From: Zygnema cylindricum
Lineage: Eukaryota; Streptophyta; Zygnematophyceae; Zygnematales; Zygnemataceae
Assembly (NCBI GenBank): GCA_037447655.1
Contig: JBBHKE010000488.1
Location: 1 to 64,000, forward strand
Direction: 5' to 3'
DNA: 64,000 bases
The notes under the pieces were generated by a model that worked only from the letters and a program-made list of their open reading frames with translations, was not told the DNA's origin and ran no database searches. Shown in pieces: positions 35,178 to 51,000 of this stretch (position 1 is its first letter; each line of letters opens with the position of its first letter). The position numbers and the translations under genes were made by a program.

Positions 35178-36850
35178 ATGGCAAAGCCAGATAGTGAAGA
35201 AGTGTTTGATAACGAGGTAAAGTATTCACTTACCATTTGCAATTATAGTGTTTTGCAACCATAACATAATTGATTGATCATTTCTATTGGCCTGGAATAC
35301 AACCCGGCGTTTGCCCTTTAGAACTAAAAATTCAACTTCATATCTTTGCAGTACGTAGTATTCACATTTTTTTGTGAAAACACTAGTATAAGGTCCAGTC
35401 TGAGAGGGACTTTTGAGCAGCTTAACCTTCGGTTTCAACTTAGCTTGTCTGGAACCATAGTTGTCAATGCTTACAGGACTCGCAATACCAACAATGATTC
35501 CGTTTGAGTTCAGATAATACGTGTGAAATACTGGTTTTCCTACACACTATCTTTGAATGGAATTAATGAGGTGCTCATAGACCAAGAGTGGACGTAGATG
35601 CTGTTCAAAATATATATCACATTTACACCTATGTTGACATCTCAATGAGTGTCTTTACACTAAATGTGGTGCAACAGTGTAGCCGTTGTACTCTAAGAGG
35701 ACGCTGTTGTTCAGATCTGGCCTGCTGCTTGTTCGATAATGATTGTCAATTGAAATATAGGATTGGATTCAAATGAACGCTTGTTAGAAGTATATTGTGA
35801 CTTACTGAATTAATTACAGTCCAGCACCTCGGTGTGGATGAAATGATTAACAAAGGATAAGGTTAAAGCTTGAAACATTTTCTGAGAAATGATGTGCCTA
35901 AACAACTCTTTTCTACTGAAAGAGCTAAAAAAAATTGATCGTGCTTGAACTGATACAATCTCTAATATTTGTTCAAATCTTCATTTTTTGTTCTCTAATA
36001 TTTATTCTCTAATTTTTGCTGGCCCTTCCCTGCAACTGGAAAAGCACTTGAGAAAGTGGATTGAAGTTCTCAAACCATGTGAAATGAAGGGTGTATTTTT
36101 AAACATATGAACTTTAGTGAAGCGCAATATCTGTAGCGTGGAATTGCATGAAGGCTCACTGTGAAAAATGCAAAGTCAGTTGGTTGTTGTGTGTTTAGTG
36201 TGTTTTGGTACATTTTTAGTTGCCGAACTACTTTGTGACGTAGACCCCTGAACTATGGTAAAGTTTTGCCCTACGCTACATCCTGTATGTACGGAAATGG
36301 AACTGTGAAGAATCCAAAACTTGGTCCAACAACTGTCAATGCATGTGGAGGACAGCTTATTGAACGCAAACATAATAGGTCGGCAAGTAGGGACTGTATG
36401 CCTCCATTTTTGTAGAATAAATAGATTTGGTGGTCAAAGAAAACAATGGAGAAGAGGCTGAACTGTCCTTGTTGCTAATCCAACATTTTAATAGTTAGTA
36501 CTAATTAAAATGAAACCCAGGGAAAACCAGCCACGGGAAACCGTTCCATACTCAAAACTTACGATATTTTCTTTTTCTCTTGAAATCTTGGTCTGATTTT
36601 ATTTTGTTTGGCTGGTATTGTGGGAGATTTGATGGAACAGGAGCTCTTAAACGTTGCTGAGTCAGGTTTTAACCCTTCCTTAACGGTTCTCTTATTGGTG
36701 GTGGGAACTCTCATCATTCTCTTAGCCGGCAATTATTTCCTCTGGTCATATGCTCAGAAAGTTGCTCCACCTCGTAAGAAAAAACCTGTTTCCAAAAAGA
36801 AGCTTCAAAAAGAGCGAATGAAACGAGGTATGACAATGGCAGGCGAGTAA
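35178..36850 (+). CDS. S1FA: S1FA-family protein (2 exons)
   Basis: Exon 1 (35178-35216; start context GTCCATGGC, donor GAG|GTAAAG) and exon 2 (36641-36850) join in phase 0 to 82 aa, the usual family size. An acidic N-terminus is followed by ESGFNPSLTVLLLVVG, a hydrophobic segment at about residues 25-48 (GNYFLWSYAQK) and the family signature PPRKKKPVSKKKLQKERMKR near the C-terminus. S1FA was named after a plant DNA-binding factor. The clear hydrophobic helix plus basic tail also fits a small membrane protein, so the DNA-binding role is knowledge of the family, not something seen here. Exon 2 is certain. Exon 1 is chosen by phase and start context. Confidence 0.88.
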
Positions 36851-37243
36851 TGGGAGCGGTTGTCAAGTAGTCTTTTTTTTTTAATTTGTTTCAATTGTTG
36901 TCGCATTTTACATATCATAAAAATGAAGAGGGAGAAGAGAAAAATGGAGTATAGGTAGTAGCTCATAATTTGGATACAAAAGCGAGTCGATTTTGTGATG
37001 CTTCTTTAAAAGTTGATAAAAGCATAGGACAAATGCTCTTAAAAGGAGCGTTATTTTTTATAGAGAATCCCACCCTTTTTTTTTTTAGTGACAATGGATA
37101 GCATTTTAGGTTATGAGAGTGATGCTATTGAGCTGCTGCTATACCGACTCGAACTTTAGGGTTTTTTAGATTTTTTTTTAACCTAGGAAGGGAACTGGAG
37201 TACAGGCCCTACAAAGGGTTGTAAATTCGATGTTTGGAAGCCC

Positions 37244-37323
37244 CACAGACAATTTAGGTGTCTTTTTTCTTTTGGGAGTACTGCACAGACAATTTAGGTG
37301 TCTTTTTTCTTTTGGGAGTACTG
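37244..37323. repeat. 40-bp tandem duplication
   Basis: CACAGACAATTTAGGTGTC...GGGAGTACTG occurs twice head to tail (37244-37283, 37284-37323) without visible differences. Confidence 0.9.
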
Positions 37324-37451
37324 AAGGAACCCATCGTCTATACAACGTTTGTCGTTAGTTTCTCTGACAAAAAAGTTTGACTTGACTACATGAATGGTAC
37401 TCTAGAAGATTACTCTAGAAGCATGTGTCAGAAGGTTACATTCACATCATA

Positions 37452-37570
37452 AACATTTGTTACATAACAATTTTCAACATTTGTTACGTAACAATTTTCA
37501 ACATTTGTTAATAACTAATTTTTAACATTTGCTGCATAACAATTTTCAACATTCGTTACATAACAATTTA
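37452..37570. repeat. 24-bp minisatellite, five units
   Basis: Units of the type AACATTTGTTACATAACAAT plus TTTC start at 37452, 37476, 37500, 37524 and 37548. The third unit is the most changed. Confidence 0.88.
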
Positions 37571-38429
37571 GATGATGCATTGGGAAGCTTTTGCCACTGT
37601 TTTTGCACAGCTAATAGTGTGGCTTTCGACATACTTGAGACTTGAAAATTTCAAATAGTCGGGGCAGTTTAAGATTAGGTCACAGGTAAAGAACCCATGT
37701 CAACAATTAGTCTATTTTACTTAAACGTGAAGAGACGAATATCTTTCTCTGTAAAGACAATTGTATTTGTCAAGCATATCAGTAGGGTTATGAGCACAAT
37801 TAACAATTAGTAACAGTTAAGAAAAACCAACGGTTTTGGTTTTGAAACCATTGACTGGTGGGAAAATAAATGTTCGAGGATGTAATGTATTCCATTCCAC
37901 ACTAATTCGTGTCTTATTCTAGATTGAGTGTTGGAAACAAACCGCTAAATTCGGCTACTTTGCCTGTTGCTAATAATGTTGAATGACCCTGAGGTAATTT
38001 TTCCGATCTCATAGTTTTCTTATTTCCAATTGTGGCGATGAACATGATTGAAATGTAAGACCATCGAACTTTGATTGCTTGCCTCTAAGGGTTGAACATA
38101 AAGTTAGAAGCCTTTTGACTGCCAGAAAAGTGTTTAACTTTAATACCGATCGGCATTGTAATTGACAGATGATGTCGACCGTGCTAGAAATGAGAAAACG
38201 ATACTACCAATGGTGTATTTTAAACAGTACTTGTTCAGCTTGAAATACTGAAGATGTCGATACAGATGCTTTCTCGATTTCTTTCATCCTTCCCCCTCCT
38301 CTCCCCCTCCCCTTCTCCTCTTCCTCTAATGACGAGCTCGGATCAATACTTGGTCGTGTCACTCGCATGTCAACACTTCACTCTCTCTACTGAATTTGGT
38401 ACCGGATCTTCTGTTCTCCACAATTGCAG

Positions 38430-38503
38430 GTAAAGGAGGTTTATCATTGTCTGGTCAGTCAAAGAATCCATATGAAGCAAAAAATGCAGGAAGCCAAAAA
38501 AAG
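38430..38503 (+). CDS. possible internal exon of an unidentified plus-strand gene
   Basis: The acceptor CACAATTGCAG and donor AAG|GTAAAA bound 74 bases that encode GKGGLSLSGQSKNPYEAKNA and a short Lys-rich end. A CT-rich tract lies about 100 bases upstream on the same strand. A second acceptor (TTAGCTGCAG near 38646) is followed by ATGTGA, which would end the protein at once. No upstream exon or start codon was found and I do not recognise the sequence. Confidence 0.25.
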
Positions 38504-40892
38504 GTAAAACACGAAAAACCTACCGGATTCTTATGCAACCTTTTCAGATTCATTTTATTTCTTTATTTCACTCATGTACTTCACTTAAGAGTGAACCGTC
38601 GCTTATTACAAGTGAAGCTTCATTATCACAATTATTTCCTTAGCTGCAGATGTGATACACAAATGCCAAACGAGCTCATCGAAGGTGTGAGCATCATTAA
38701 ATAAAAAGGTAACAAAGAAAGGTAATTGTTTTATAGCTATTGTGGAAATATGGATATTCAGGACGCAGTGTCACATTTAAGTCATAGCGTGTATCCATAA
38801 TACCAAACCCATATCGAGATTATGTTTCGAATTTGACAAACATACCATATGCAATTCTAGTGGCCTGATGGTGATAAGCCTTTTGGTTGCAAATCAAGAG
38901 AAGCAAATTCCACAAACTGTGAGCACTGTCCCACTGTCCTGTGTATCTTTTTTCTCCACTTTTTCTCCACTACATCTTTTCTCCGCACATACGTGTCGGA
39001 ATAAGGATCTGACGGTTGCGATTGAAAGGCAAGATTCTCATCTTCCAGTTGGCAGTCTCAAATTGAAAATCGGTCAAATGCGTACGGAGAAAAGATGTTT
39101 TAAGTGTCGAAAAAATTAATTAACTCTAATAGCAGTACATGGTGTACGCTACATTAGTGTTAAGTTTCTTTTGCCACTTAAAATAACTTTTCTTCGTGCA
39201 CACTTCTTGGATTGTCAATCCAATGCTGGCTATTAGAAGGCAAAGTTCTCACCTTCCTATTAATATTCTCCAATTGACAATCCAACAAGTGTGCACTAAG
39301 AAAAGATGTTTAAAGTGGCCAAAAAGACCAACACTAATAGCGATACACGGTGTAGTGTCGAACTTGTGTCCAAAATTATAATCTCTGGATGTACAAGGTA
39401 ATGCATATAAATCCACAACATTTGCGGTGTAGGAATATACGTGCTATCTATGGTCCACACAAAACCAGCTACTATCCACATCAATTACCGATGATTACCA
39501 CTGTTGGTTTAATAAGTTTTCAGGTTAGTCTTAAATTCAAAGCAATCGGTTACAAGCACTAACTTTGCATCACCAGTTCAAGAGGTAAAAACTAAATTTG
39601 CCTCGGTACCGGTTTAATAAACACTCTGATTAATAAACACAAATAAGTATTTTTTTATGTGATAGGCTATATAAACTGGAAAATGTCAGGCAGTTAACAA
39701 ACAACAATAACAAAAACAATAACAGTAACAGATTACACATTACAATAATGACAATAATAACAATGACAGTCCAGATAATACATAATTACAAGTGTAGCTC
39801 TGCTCTTGATTCCAGCATATGATAGGGCAAAAGTCCTACGGATTCCCTACTGAAGCTCTACGTGACAACATTTAAGAATTAGGATTAGCAATATAGTTTC
39901 AGAAAAACAATCCCAAAAAACCCAACATCAGTCAGTTCAAGTAATCACCAGGGCCACAAAAGTTGAAACCTAATTTTCTCCCACTGTTCTCAACTCCATA
40001 ATAACTAATAATCTCCATGCAAGAAAAACAAACGACACCCAAAACCTCGTCTTTTAAAGCAAAGGACAAAACACAGTCAATAACGTTCTTCACATCTTCT
40101 GCTTAGAGGAGTCCACACCATAATTGTCAACATACCCATTTGTGGTAACCATCACCTAATTATAGAAAACCCTGATCATTGTGATAATCATGGAATCTCC
40201 ATCAAACAGTACAAAGCAGTAAAAAAAGAGTAAAAAACAGAAAAAAAAAACAGTAAAAATAGTAAAAAACAGTAAAAACAGGTCTTATGTGAGAGAATTT
40301 GAAACTCAAACTTAGAAACAGCGCGGAAACAAGATGGTCTTCTAGAAGCTTTCCCTAATAACAATCCAAATATAGTTACTACATCCCCTCGAAATCAGTA
40401 CTTCACAACCTTAAGATACTCTGATTGGCTCAAATTGATCGGCTTTCATATTGACAAACAAACTTCGAGCAAAACTACCATGAATAAAACCCCTCTAGAC
40501 ACAAGAAAAAGGTCAACATAAGATAGAATATAAACAAAGAATGAGTGGACTCTACTGCTTGTAGTTTTTGACAAATAGAAACGGACGAAAACGGAGTCGA
40601 ACTTCCTCCCTAAGAAAAAAAAATGATTGAAACTGAAAAAACTCACTGATTGGAGACTCAACGGAGGAGATTTCTCCCACCATTTATCCCACACCAAAAG
40701 TACGATAAAATCCCCTTTTTTCGAAACTTTCGGCCCAGGTTTGATAATCTACTTTCAGTAACTTCTTCTCCTCCAAAAAATCCTCGCTGCAAAAGTCGTG
40801 ATGTACATTTAACAAAAGCTTCTCCTTAACCATGGTTTAAAAATCTTACATGGGAGACAGCAGAAATGACCTGCAAATCTCCCATGCTGACA
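38504..40892. other. intergenic region, no gene supported
   Basis: AT-rich with A- and CA-rich stretches. At about 39001-39345 two related segments repeat (ATTCTCATCTTCCAGTTGGC / GTTCTCACCTTCCTATTAAT, then AGAAAAGATGTTT), ending in the words GGTGTA, which suggests an old element. The last part is the 3' flank of AMMECR1. Confidence 0.4.
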
Positions 40893-44391
<3,499 letters not shown>

Positions 44392-44410
44392 AGCTCCTAC
44401 TCTTCTTTCT

Positions 44411-44463
44411 GCTTCTCTTCCCTTCTTTTCTTTCTTTCTTTCTTTCTTCCTTTCTTTCTTTCC
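44411..44463. repeat. TTTC microsatellite just upstream of the AMMECR1 start
   Basis: TTCTTTCTTTC units on the plus strand; on the AMMECR1 sense strand a purine (GAAA)n tract ending about 20 bases before the ATG. Confidence 0.9.
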
Positions 44464-45410
44464 CACGCTTTATTAAATTCCTTAATTGTACCTGTCTCTT
44501 TTCGCACTTTCTTTGTTCGTCGACAATTTTGGACCAATCTTTTAACTTTTAAAGTAGTTAAAAGCTTCAGAGTTCGCAAAATTGTGATAGCTTCATGGTC
44601 TGAAATTTGCAGAGACCAATCTTCAAATTTCTTATGGAAAATTCTTTTAGTGCTTTGATATATGAACCATAAAAAGTGCAGTCGCTGTGCATGAGCCGCT
44701 CTTGCGCTCTACTTCCCTAAATTCCGTACTTATCCGTACAATTCCCAGGGTCAACGCACAGCCGACTGCACCAGACAGTTAGAGCATTCTCAGAGCCATG
44801 GAGCTCACAGAAAACGACAAGGAACGACAGAAAAAAACCCTCGCTCTCCTTCTTGTTCCACTTCTATGTTCCCTTTCTCTCCTTAATTTCATGGACAGTG
44901 TTTACACGAGACTACGAGAGAGTGTGTAGAATCTGTTAAGCCAAACTGTCAAATCATTAATTCAGCAATCGTCACTAATTTTAGGCCAAAAATGAAAAAC
45001 TAAAGAAATGAAGTCTTCCTGCTAAAGTAACCTCTGTAGGGAGGACTGGAGATGGAGATTGCAGGACATTCGGAAGGAATGTTCCCATGATGTCGCAGAC
45101 TCTACAAAAGTTTGCAAATCGGATCCGATACGATTTTCAAAGCAAAGTCGTCATACTTTAGTACGGTCCACTGTGTCATAATGGACACGTCGACGCAAAA
45201 AACATAGCCTAAACATTCACAAAGTGAGAATATCTTAAATTCTCACTTGAGCGAACGTGTGAATGTGTACGGAATGTTTAGCGAAGCGAGCCCGATATCT
45301 GTAAACAATTGGGTAAAAATCGGAAATGCATATATTTTGATATAATCCCGTCCACATCCACGATCTTCGGGTGTGTGGACTTCAGTTTGTTAGGGTTGTG
45401 GGTCGTCATG
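44464..45410. other. AMMECR1 5' flank and spacer
   Basis: Probable promoter side of AMMECR1. No other gene is seen. A short inverted repeat AGAATATC...AATTCTCACTTGAG around 45225-45255 was noted without interpretation. Confidence 0.4.
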
Positions 45411-46026
45411 TACACCGCGAATCGTAACTAGAGTAATGAAAAAATTAGAGTACAAAAACCAAAAAAAACAATTAGAGTAATGAACGCTATTTTATGTAAT
45501 AGAGCTTTTCCAACTATGAAGGTTACTCTAATTTATTTAAGCATTCTATATTAGGTTATGTCGGCGATAATTATGTGCGCGATAATTATGAACACTAAAT
45601 TACGTAGACGTACAAAATTTGTCAGTCCGGATTGACGTCACTATGACGCTAATAATATTTGTCGCATTGAATGTCAGTTAATGTTCACACTGACGACGAT
45701 GCTGTCGACGGACGAGAGTCATGCGAACGGATTTTTTTCGATGTGATTGTTTTTTTTTTTTAGTGCGATTTCACGTGCGAGCGCAATTCTATTAAATCAT
45801 TATTTGTACCTTTTTACTTATAAAAGTACAATTTTGCACGATCAGAAATCGTCCGTACTCCACACTATCTAAAAATAACCTATATTATAATTTTTTACGC
45901 TAATTAAACCTCACCTAAATTAGAATAATTAAAAAATTAGAGTCCATTACTCTATTTGATGTGATAGACTCGAAATTTCGAGCGACCGAATTACAGTAAT
46001 TTACTCCAATTACGATTTGCGGTGTA
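45411..46026. mobile_element. TACACCG-family inverted-repeat element (616-bp subfamily, copy 2)
   Basis: Ends TACACCGCGAATCGTAA and its inverse (TTACGATTTGCGGTGTA). The internal sequence matches 23092-23712 (for example GTCGGCGATAATTATGTGC). No coding capacity. The left end abuts ATG, the right end CTG. Confidence 0.8.
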
Positions 46027-46142
46027 CTGTACCCTTTGCGTGCAGTCATCTTTGGTATTTGTTTACTTTTAGAGTTGACTTTTTATAGTCTCCCTTCGCT
46101 TTTGTAGTCTTGAATGCTTTTTTCATTATTTTATCCCTTCTG

Positions 46143-46677
46143 TACACCGCCAATCGTTATTAGCGTTGTGTACACTAATTCCGTCCCGCCTTTTTTTTTT
46201 ATTCTCCATTAGTGTAGTACATTCTATTTTTTTCTTTATTCTATTGAGGGTTATTTTCAGTACGTTGTCTCTTAAATAGAGTGGTGTACGGTCAGTGTCA
46301 GACCGTACATAAATGTATCTTTTTAAGTTAAAAAGTACAATAAACTAGTTTTAGTAATCGCGGACGCATGAGAATGTGCGTTCTAAAAAGGAAAAAAGAT
46401 CAGGACGTATCCCGTTCGTCCATATTCGTCCGACAGCTACGTTTCGACCTTGTGAATGTACGATTTGTGTACGATTTGTCAGATTTTGTTCGGAGACTTA
46501 TATTATTGTAAGCACGTTTGCGACCGACACTTATTTTTTCAAAGAACCAAATTACCATAATCAAACAATTAGAATGTATGATTTTTCCAAATTTCTCAAA
46601 TTCTTAAATAGCGTACACCACTGTAATAATTAGTATAAGCTAATCAAACTTCTACGCTATTAACGATTGGCGGTGTA
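46143..46677. mobile_element. TACACCG-family inverted-repeat element (535-bp type)
   Basis: Inverse ends TACACCGCCAATCGTTATTA and the matching TAACGATTGGCGGTGTA. Its interior differs from the 616-bp subfamily, so at least two element types share the same ends. A further copy of the end starts at 46684. Confidence 0.75.
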
Positions 46678-47066
46678 CTGTACAGTACACTGCGAATCGT
46701 AATTAGCGTAATGAAAAAATTAGAGTAAAAAAAGAGAACAAATAATTAAAGTAATGAACTCTACACCGCGAATCGTAATTAGAGTAAATTACCCTAAGGG
46801 TGAAGTTCCATCATACGTTTTTGTAATTGTACGGCAAACTCTACAAACCGGGTCGATTGAGGGTGATGTTCCATTAGGTGAAAAGTGGGATTCGTTACTG
46901 GACGCCGTACGTTTTGGTACAGTGCCTTACAGAGCCGTACCATTTTAATTTTTTTTGTCAGACAAAGCATCGTTACTAGAAAGCTATCGGGAAGCTCCAA
47001 TGATGTAGGCGTAATTCTTGACCGTTGGATGTTTCACATTTTGAGATCCGCGAAGCAATCGAGCAC
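46678..47066. other. mosaic of transposon ends
   Basis: Pieces of TACACCGCGAATCG ends (46684, 46762) and AGGGTGA-type ends (46798, 46861) follow each other. No gene. Confidence 0.55.
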
Positions 47067-47123
47067 ATCATCCAGTGGGCCCCAACTCTCCTCGCCGAGG
47101 AGAGTTGGGGCCCACTAGATGAT
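47067..47123. repeat. near-perfect palindrome (57 bp)
   Basis: The 21-base arms at 47074-47094 and 47096-47116 (AGTGGGCCCCAACT... and its inverse) are exact with a single C between them. After one mismatch the pairing continues for ATCATC/GATGAT. It is GC-rich in an AT-rich setting and could extrude as a cruciform. Confidence 0.85.
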
Positions 47124-47199
47124 TTCCATAAGTACACGTGAAGAGTAAAAAAATAATCTACGCTGTACAAGCGATCACAGGCCTGCACGTCGTACATGC

Positions 47200-47770
47200 T
47201 GAAAGGATCGATAATAAATTCTGAGCTCACTAACAAATACTTATAGCAGCAGAAGCATTCAGATTATAAAACATTAAATCAACATTGAAGAGACATTTCA
47301 AAAAATTCTCACATTAATATAAAACTGAAATTACAATTTCTTCTCTATCTCTTCTATTACTCCATATAATCCTCCAATTCCTCATTGATTAACACACAGT
47401 CATAGTGTCCCTTAAATATAATACCAGCCATGGCGTGACACGTGTGAGCGTGCGCCGCCAAGAAGCCTCCAAAAATCTGCCACCTGTCCGCAGATTAAGC
47501 TAGAATACTCTAAAATTCACTAAGGACTGAAACATTGCAAAACGACAAGTGAAAACGAAAGTACTAGACAAAACTAGAAGTACTATCGTACTAAACTAGA
47601 CGTACGAAAATCTAGACGCGAAACGAAACAACAAATATTTCACGAAACAACTAGAACTTCATCTAAATACACGTAACTGTACTTTCGGTATATTCTAGAA
47701 AGTACAGTTTTTCTTTCGCGAAATCAAACTGATTTTCGCGTGCGTACGATTCTTTCAATGAATCGTAACA
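47200..47770 (-). repeat. 3' LTR of copia element 3
   Basis: 571 bp, paired with 51308-51878. On the minus strand it runs TGTTACGATTC...GATCCTTTCA. Confidence 0.93.
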
Positions 47771-47800
47771 TTCCCCCTCTTCATTGAAGAATCGTCTACA

Positions 47801-48013
47801 TCACATCAACCCTAATTTAGGTCTTCCTCTTAGAAGTACATCAAACGTCGCCGCCTTAGTAAGCATATTGGCAGCTTCCTCAAATGTCCGATTTTCCACA
47901 ATTGATGTATACTCCTTCTCCCATGCCGGCTTCCACTTCGTTTCCCAATCACACGATTTTCTCGCCTCCGCGTATGATTGAGGATCGCCGGCCAAATTCT
48001 CGCACATTAATTG
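47801..48013 (-). pseudogene. RT/RNase H remnant in frame after the TAG stop of element 3
   Basis: Directly after the stop the same frame continues: CAA TTA ATG, then DPQSYAEARKSCDWETKW and WEKEYTSIVENRTFE, the usual opening of copia RVT_2, joined without a frame break to EAANMLTKA and RPKLGLM, the usual RNase H end. Nearly all of the RT and RNase H is missing. The fragment would be made only by reading through the TAG or by starting at the ATG at 48007. Confidence 0.8.
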
Positions 48014-51000
48014 CTATAAAAGGAATTCCGTCTCCTTTGCATCGGAGACGAAATAATGGGAATTGGAATTCTCTCCACCAATTTTGTCATAAGAAAGCCG
48101 ATTCGGTTTCTTTCCTCTATTCTCTCGAGTACTCCGTCTAAGAAACGGAACTTGTTCCACATCTTGCTCCTCCTCGTCCATATTTGGTAAACTCGATTTT
48201 GAACTCGAAGATTTTTGACTTTCCGTCGACATTTTGGAATTACGGCTTGCATTACTCCGAACATCAATGTCAATGTCTAATTTCTCCGAACTCGAATTAA
48301 CATTTGATTTTCCCTTCTTGATGTTAACATTGGATTCTGCCTCCTCATCTGAATCCGAATCCTCAATGTCCGGGAAATTGGCAACATCGTCTACCTCATA
48401 AAAATCAAGATTCTTCTTCAATTCCGCCGATTTTTCAATAACCGATTTTAAGTCTTCATGAAAATTAACATTTCTAGATTCTTCCACAATGCGACGAACT
48501 GGGTCGAATACACGATAAAGATTTCCTTTCGTGCTATAGCCCACGAAAATTCCGGGCCAACTTTTCGCCGCAAATTTCCCTTTCCTTTTCACTTGATCCA
48601 CATACACCGTAGCACGACATCCCCAAATTCGGAGATGATGGAGGGCCGGTTTTCGCCCATAAAGTAATTCGAATGGTGTTTTATCACCGGAAACCGAAGT
48701 AAGTCTCCGATTACAAATATAATTGGCCGTGAGTATAGCATCTCCCCATAATGAGATACTTTGACCGGCCGAATGCACCATCGCCCTCACCATTTCTTGT
48801 AAGGTCCTATTCTTCCTTTCGGCTACTCCATTTGATTCCGGAGAATAAGGTGAAGTAAATTGTTGGGTAATTCCTTTCTCCTTACAATACCTCTCGAATG
48901 CGATAAATTCTACTCCATTATCCGAACGAATGGCTTTCAATTTCCGTTCGCATTGTCTTTCGGCAAATGCATGCCACTCAATAAAAGTTTGAAGAGCATC
49001 CGATTTTCTCTTCAATAATCGAACCCACGAAAATCTTGAATAATCATCAACGATGACCATAATATATCGATTTCCTCCAAGGCTTTCCGGCTTAATTTGT
49101 CCACATAGATCAACGTGGACAAGCTCCAAAGGATGTTGAGCCCGAAATTTCACATCCTTAGTTGGATGTGGTTTCCGAATTTGTCGTCCTTGACTACATC
49201 CATCACACCCATTTACTTTTTTGCCGGTAGCAAGATCTAATCCTCTCACACATGCCGTTTTTATCATTTTCCTCAAATTTCCTTCGGATGTATGACACAT
49301 CCGATGGTGCCATAACGTTAAATCTCCTTTTAATTCCGAGATTTGATTTAGGATACCCGTGGAAGAAGCATTCTTCCTCGGTTGACTCCATAAAAGTCGG
49401 CTATGCATCGAATTGGTTACTTCTCCTTCGCCGATTAATTTGCCGTCGGCGCGATATATACGAATCGCCGAATCACCTCTAGCGACTACGCTCCCACCGG
49501 CTCGCTGAATTTGAGGTACACTTAATAGATTCACTGAACCATCCGGAATATATAGGACATTCAATAGACGCGCCTCCGAAATAGTTTCATTTCCAAAACG
49601 GTCCCATGTAGGTAAATTCAATCGAACAGTACCCACTTTACCAACCGTAATAGTTTGTCCACTTGCGACCGTAATTAATTTTGGTACGGTAAGTGAACGC
49701 ATGTCGTCAAAAAGTGTAGCGTCCGTACACACGTGGTGAGACGCTCCCGTGTCAATAATCCACTCCTTTTCGCGTGCGTCACTTGGTTCACTTAATGAAT
49801 CAATAGAGAGGTGAAGACAAGTGAACGTTTGTCCTCCTTCGTCTCCTTCAAAATTTCCCAAGTCAACAAAATTTCCATAGCTTCCACCATGACCGCCATA
49901 GCGTCCACGACCACGACCACTATCACGTCCGCGACCGCGACCTCCAAAACTGCGACCGCCTCTTACTCCTCCGCTACTAAATTTAGAGTAGCATTGTTGG
50001 CTCGTGTGGCCTAGTTTCCCACAATTGAAGCATTCTTTCTCCTTTTCCGGACAAGAAGACGAAAAATGACCGGGCCGGTTACAACGGAAACACAAGACGT
50101 TGCTACTATCATTTTGGACGGACCGAGGTCTCGAATTTCCACCCCTATCAAGCCATTTTCCACGACCTCTCGGACCTCCTCCTTTTCCACCCCCTCTTCC
50201 ACGGAAATAATGTAAGTCCGCGAATTCGGGAGCGGTCACATTCAAGGATCCCGTGCCCAAAGAGCCCTTTGAAGAGCTAACACGATTACTCTCCGCCATC
50301 TTTAAATAATTCACAATAAACTCGTAAGTATTATTTTCCCTCGCAAGTAAAATTTCCTTGAGATGGATCCACTTATCCGGCAATGCATTCAAAAATCCGG
50401 TTACTTTGTCCTCCTCCGTGATCACTCTCCCATTGTTAAGAAGTTGCTCCACAATGATATTGAATCTCTTCACGGCATCGTCAAAAGATTCATTGGATTT
50501 CATCTTGAATTGCATAAAATCGGAAAACATATATTGGCCCTTGTTTTGGATTCCCCTCTCAAATTGGGATTCCAACGCCTTCCAACATCCGTGTGCGGTG
50601 CTATGCGTGAGGAAATGATCATGCACGGATACCGAACAAGTTTGCATTAATCCGGTAATGGCCGCAAGATTCTTTCGCTTCCACAACCGACGAGCCTTCG
50701 CATCTCCAACCGGTATTTTCTCTTCTCCATTGACGACCTTCCAAAGGCCTCTCAAAATCAATTCAGCTCGAATATATTTCTTCCACGAAGGGTAATTTGA
50801 TCCATTGAATACGACGGTCTTTCCGGGCATCTGAAACATTTCCACTCCTCCTTGACTATCTTCTTCTAAATCGGAATCATCATCAAGCTTAAGTTTCCCC
50901 CTCTTATCTTTCACTTTCTTTGCTTCTCCATCACTATCATCAGAATCTCCTCCATCCGGATCGGGATCCGGATCACCGTGAGTTAATTCATCGAACCTCC

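Larger units (their letters stand above)
36851..38429. other. intergenic, with two tandem repeats
   Basis: Contains the S1FA 3' flank, a 40-bp duplication and a 24-bp minisatellite (listed separately), and a pyrimidine tract at about 38288-38325. No gene is supported before 38430. Confidence 0.5.

Noticed and set aside
37452-37570. CRISPR-like array
   Set aside because: The 24-bp units are contiguous without spacers and the DNA is clearly eukaryotic.
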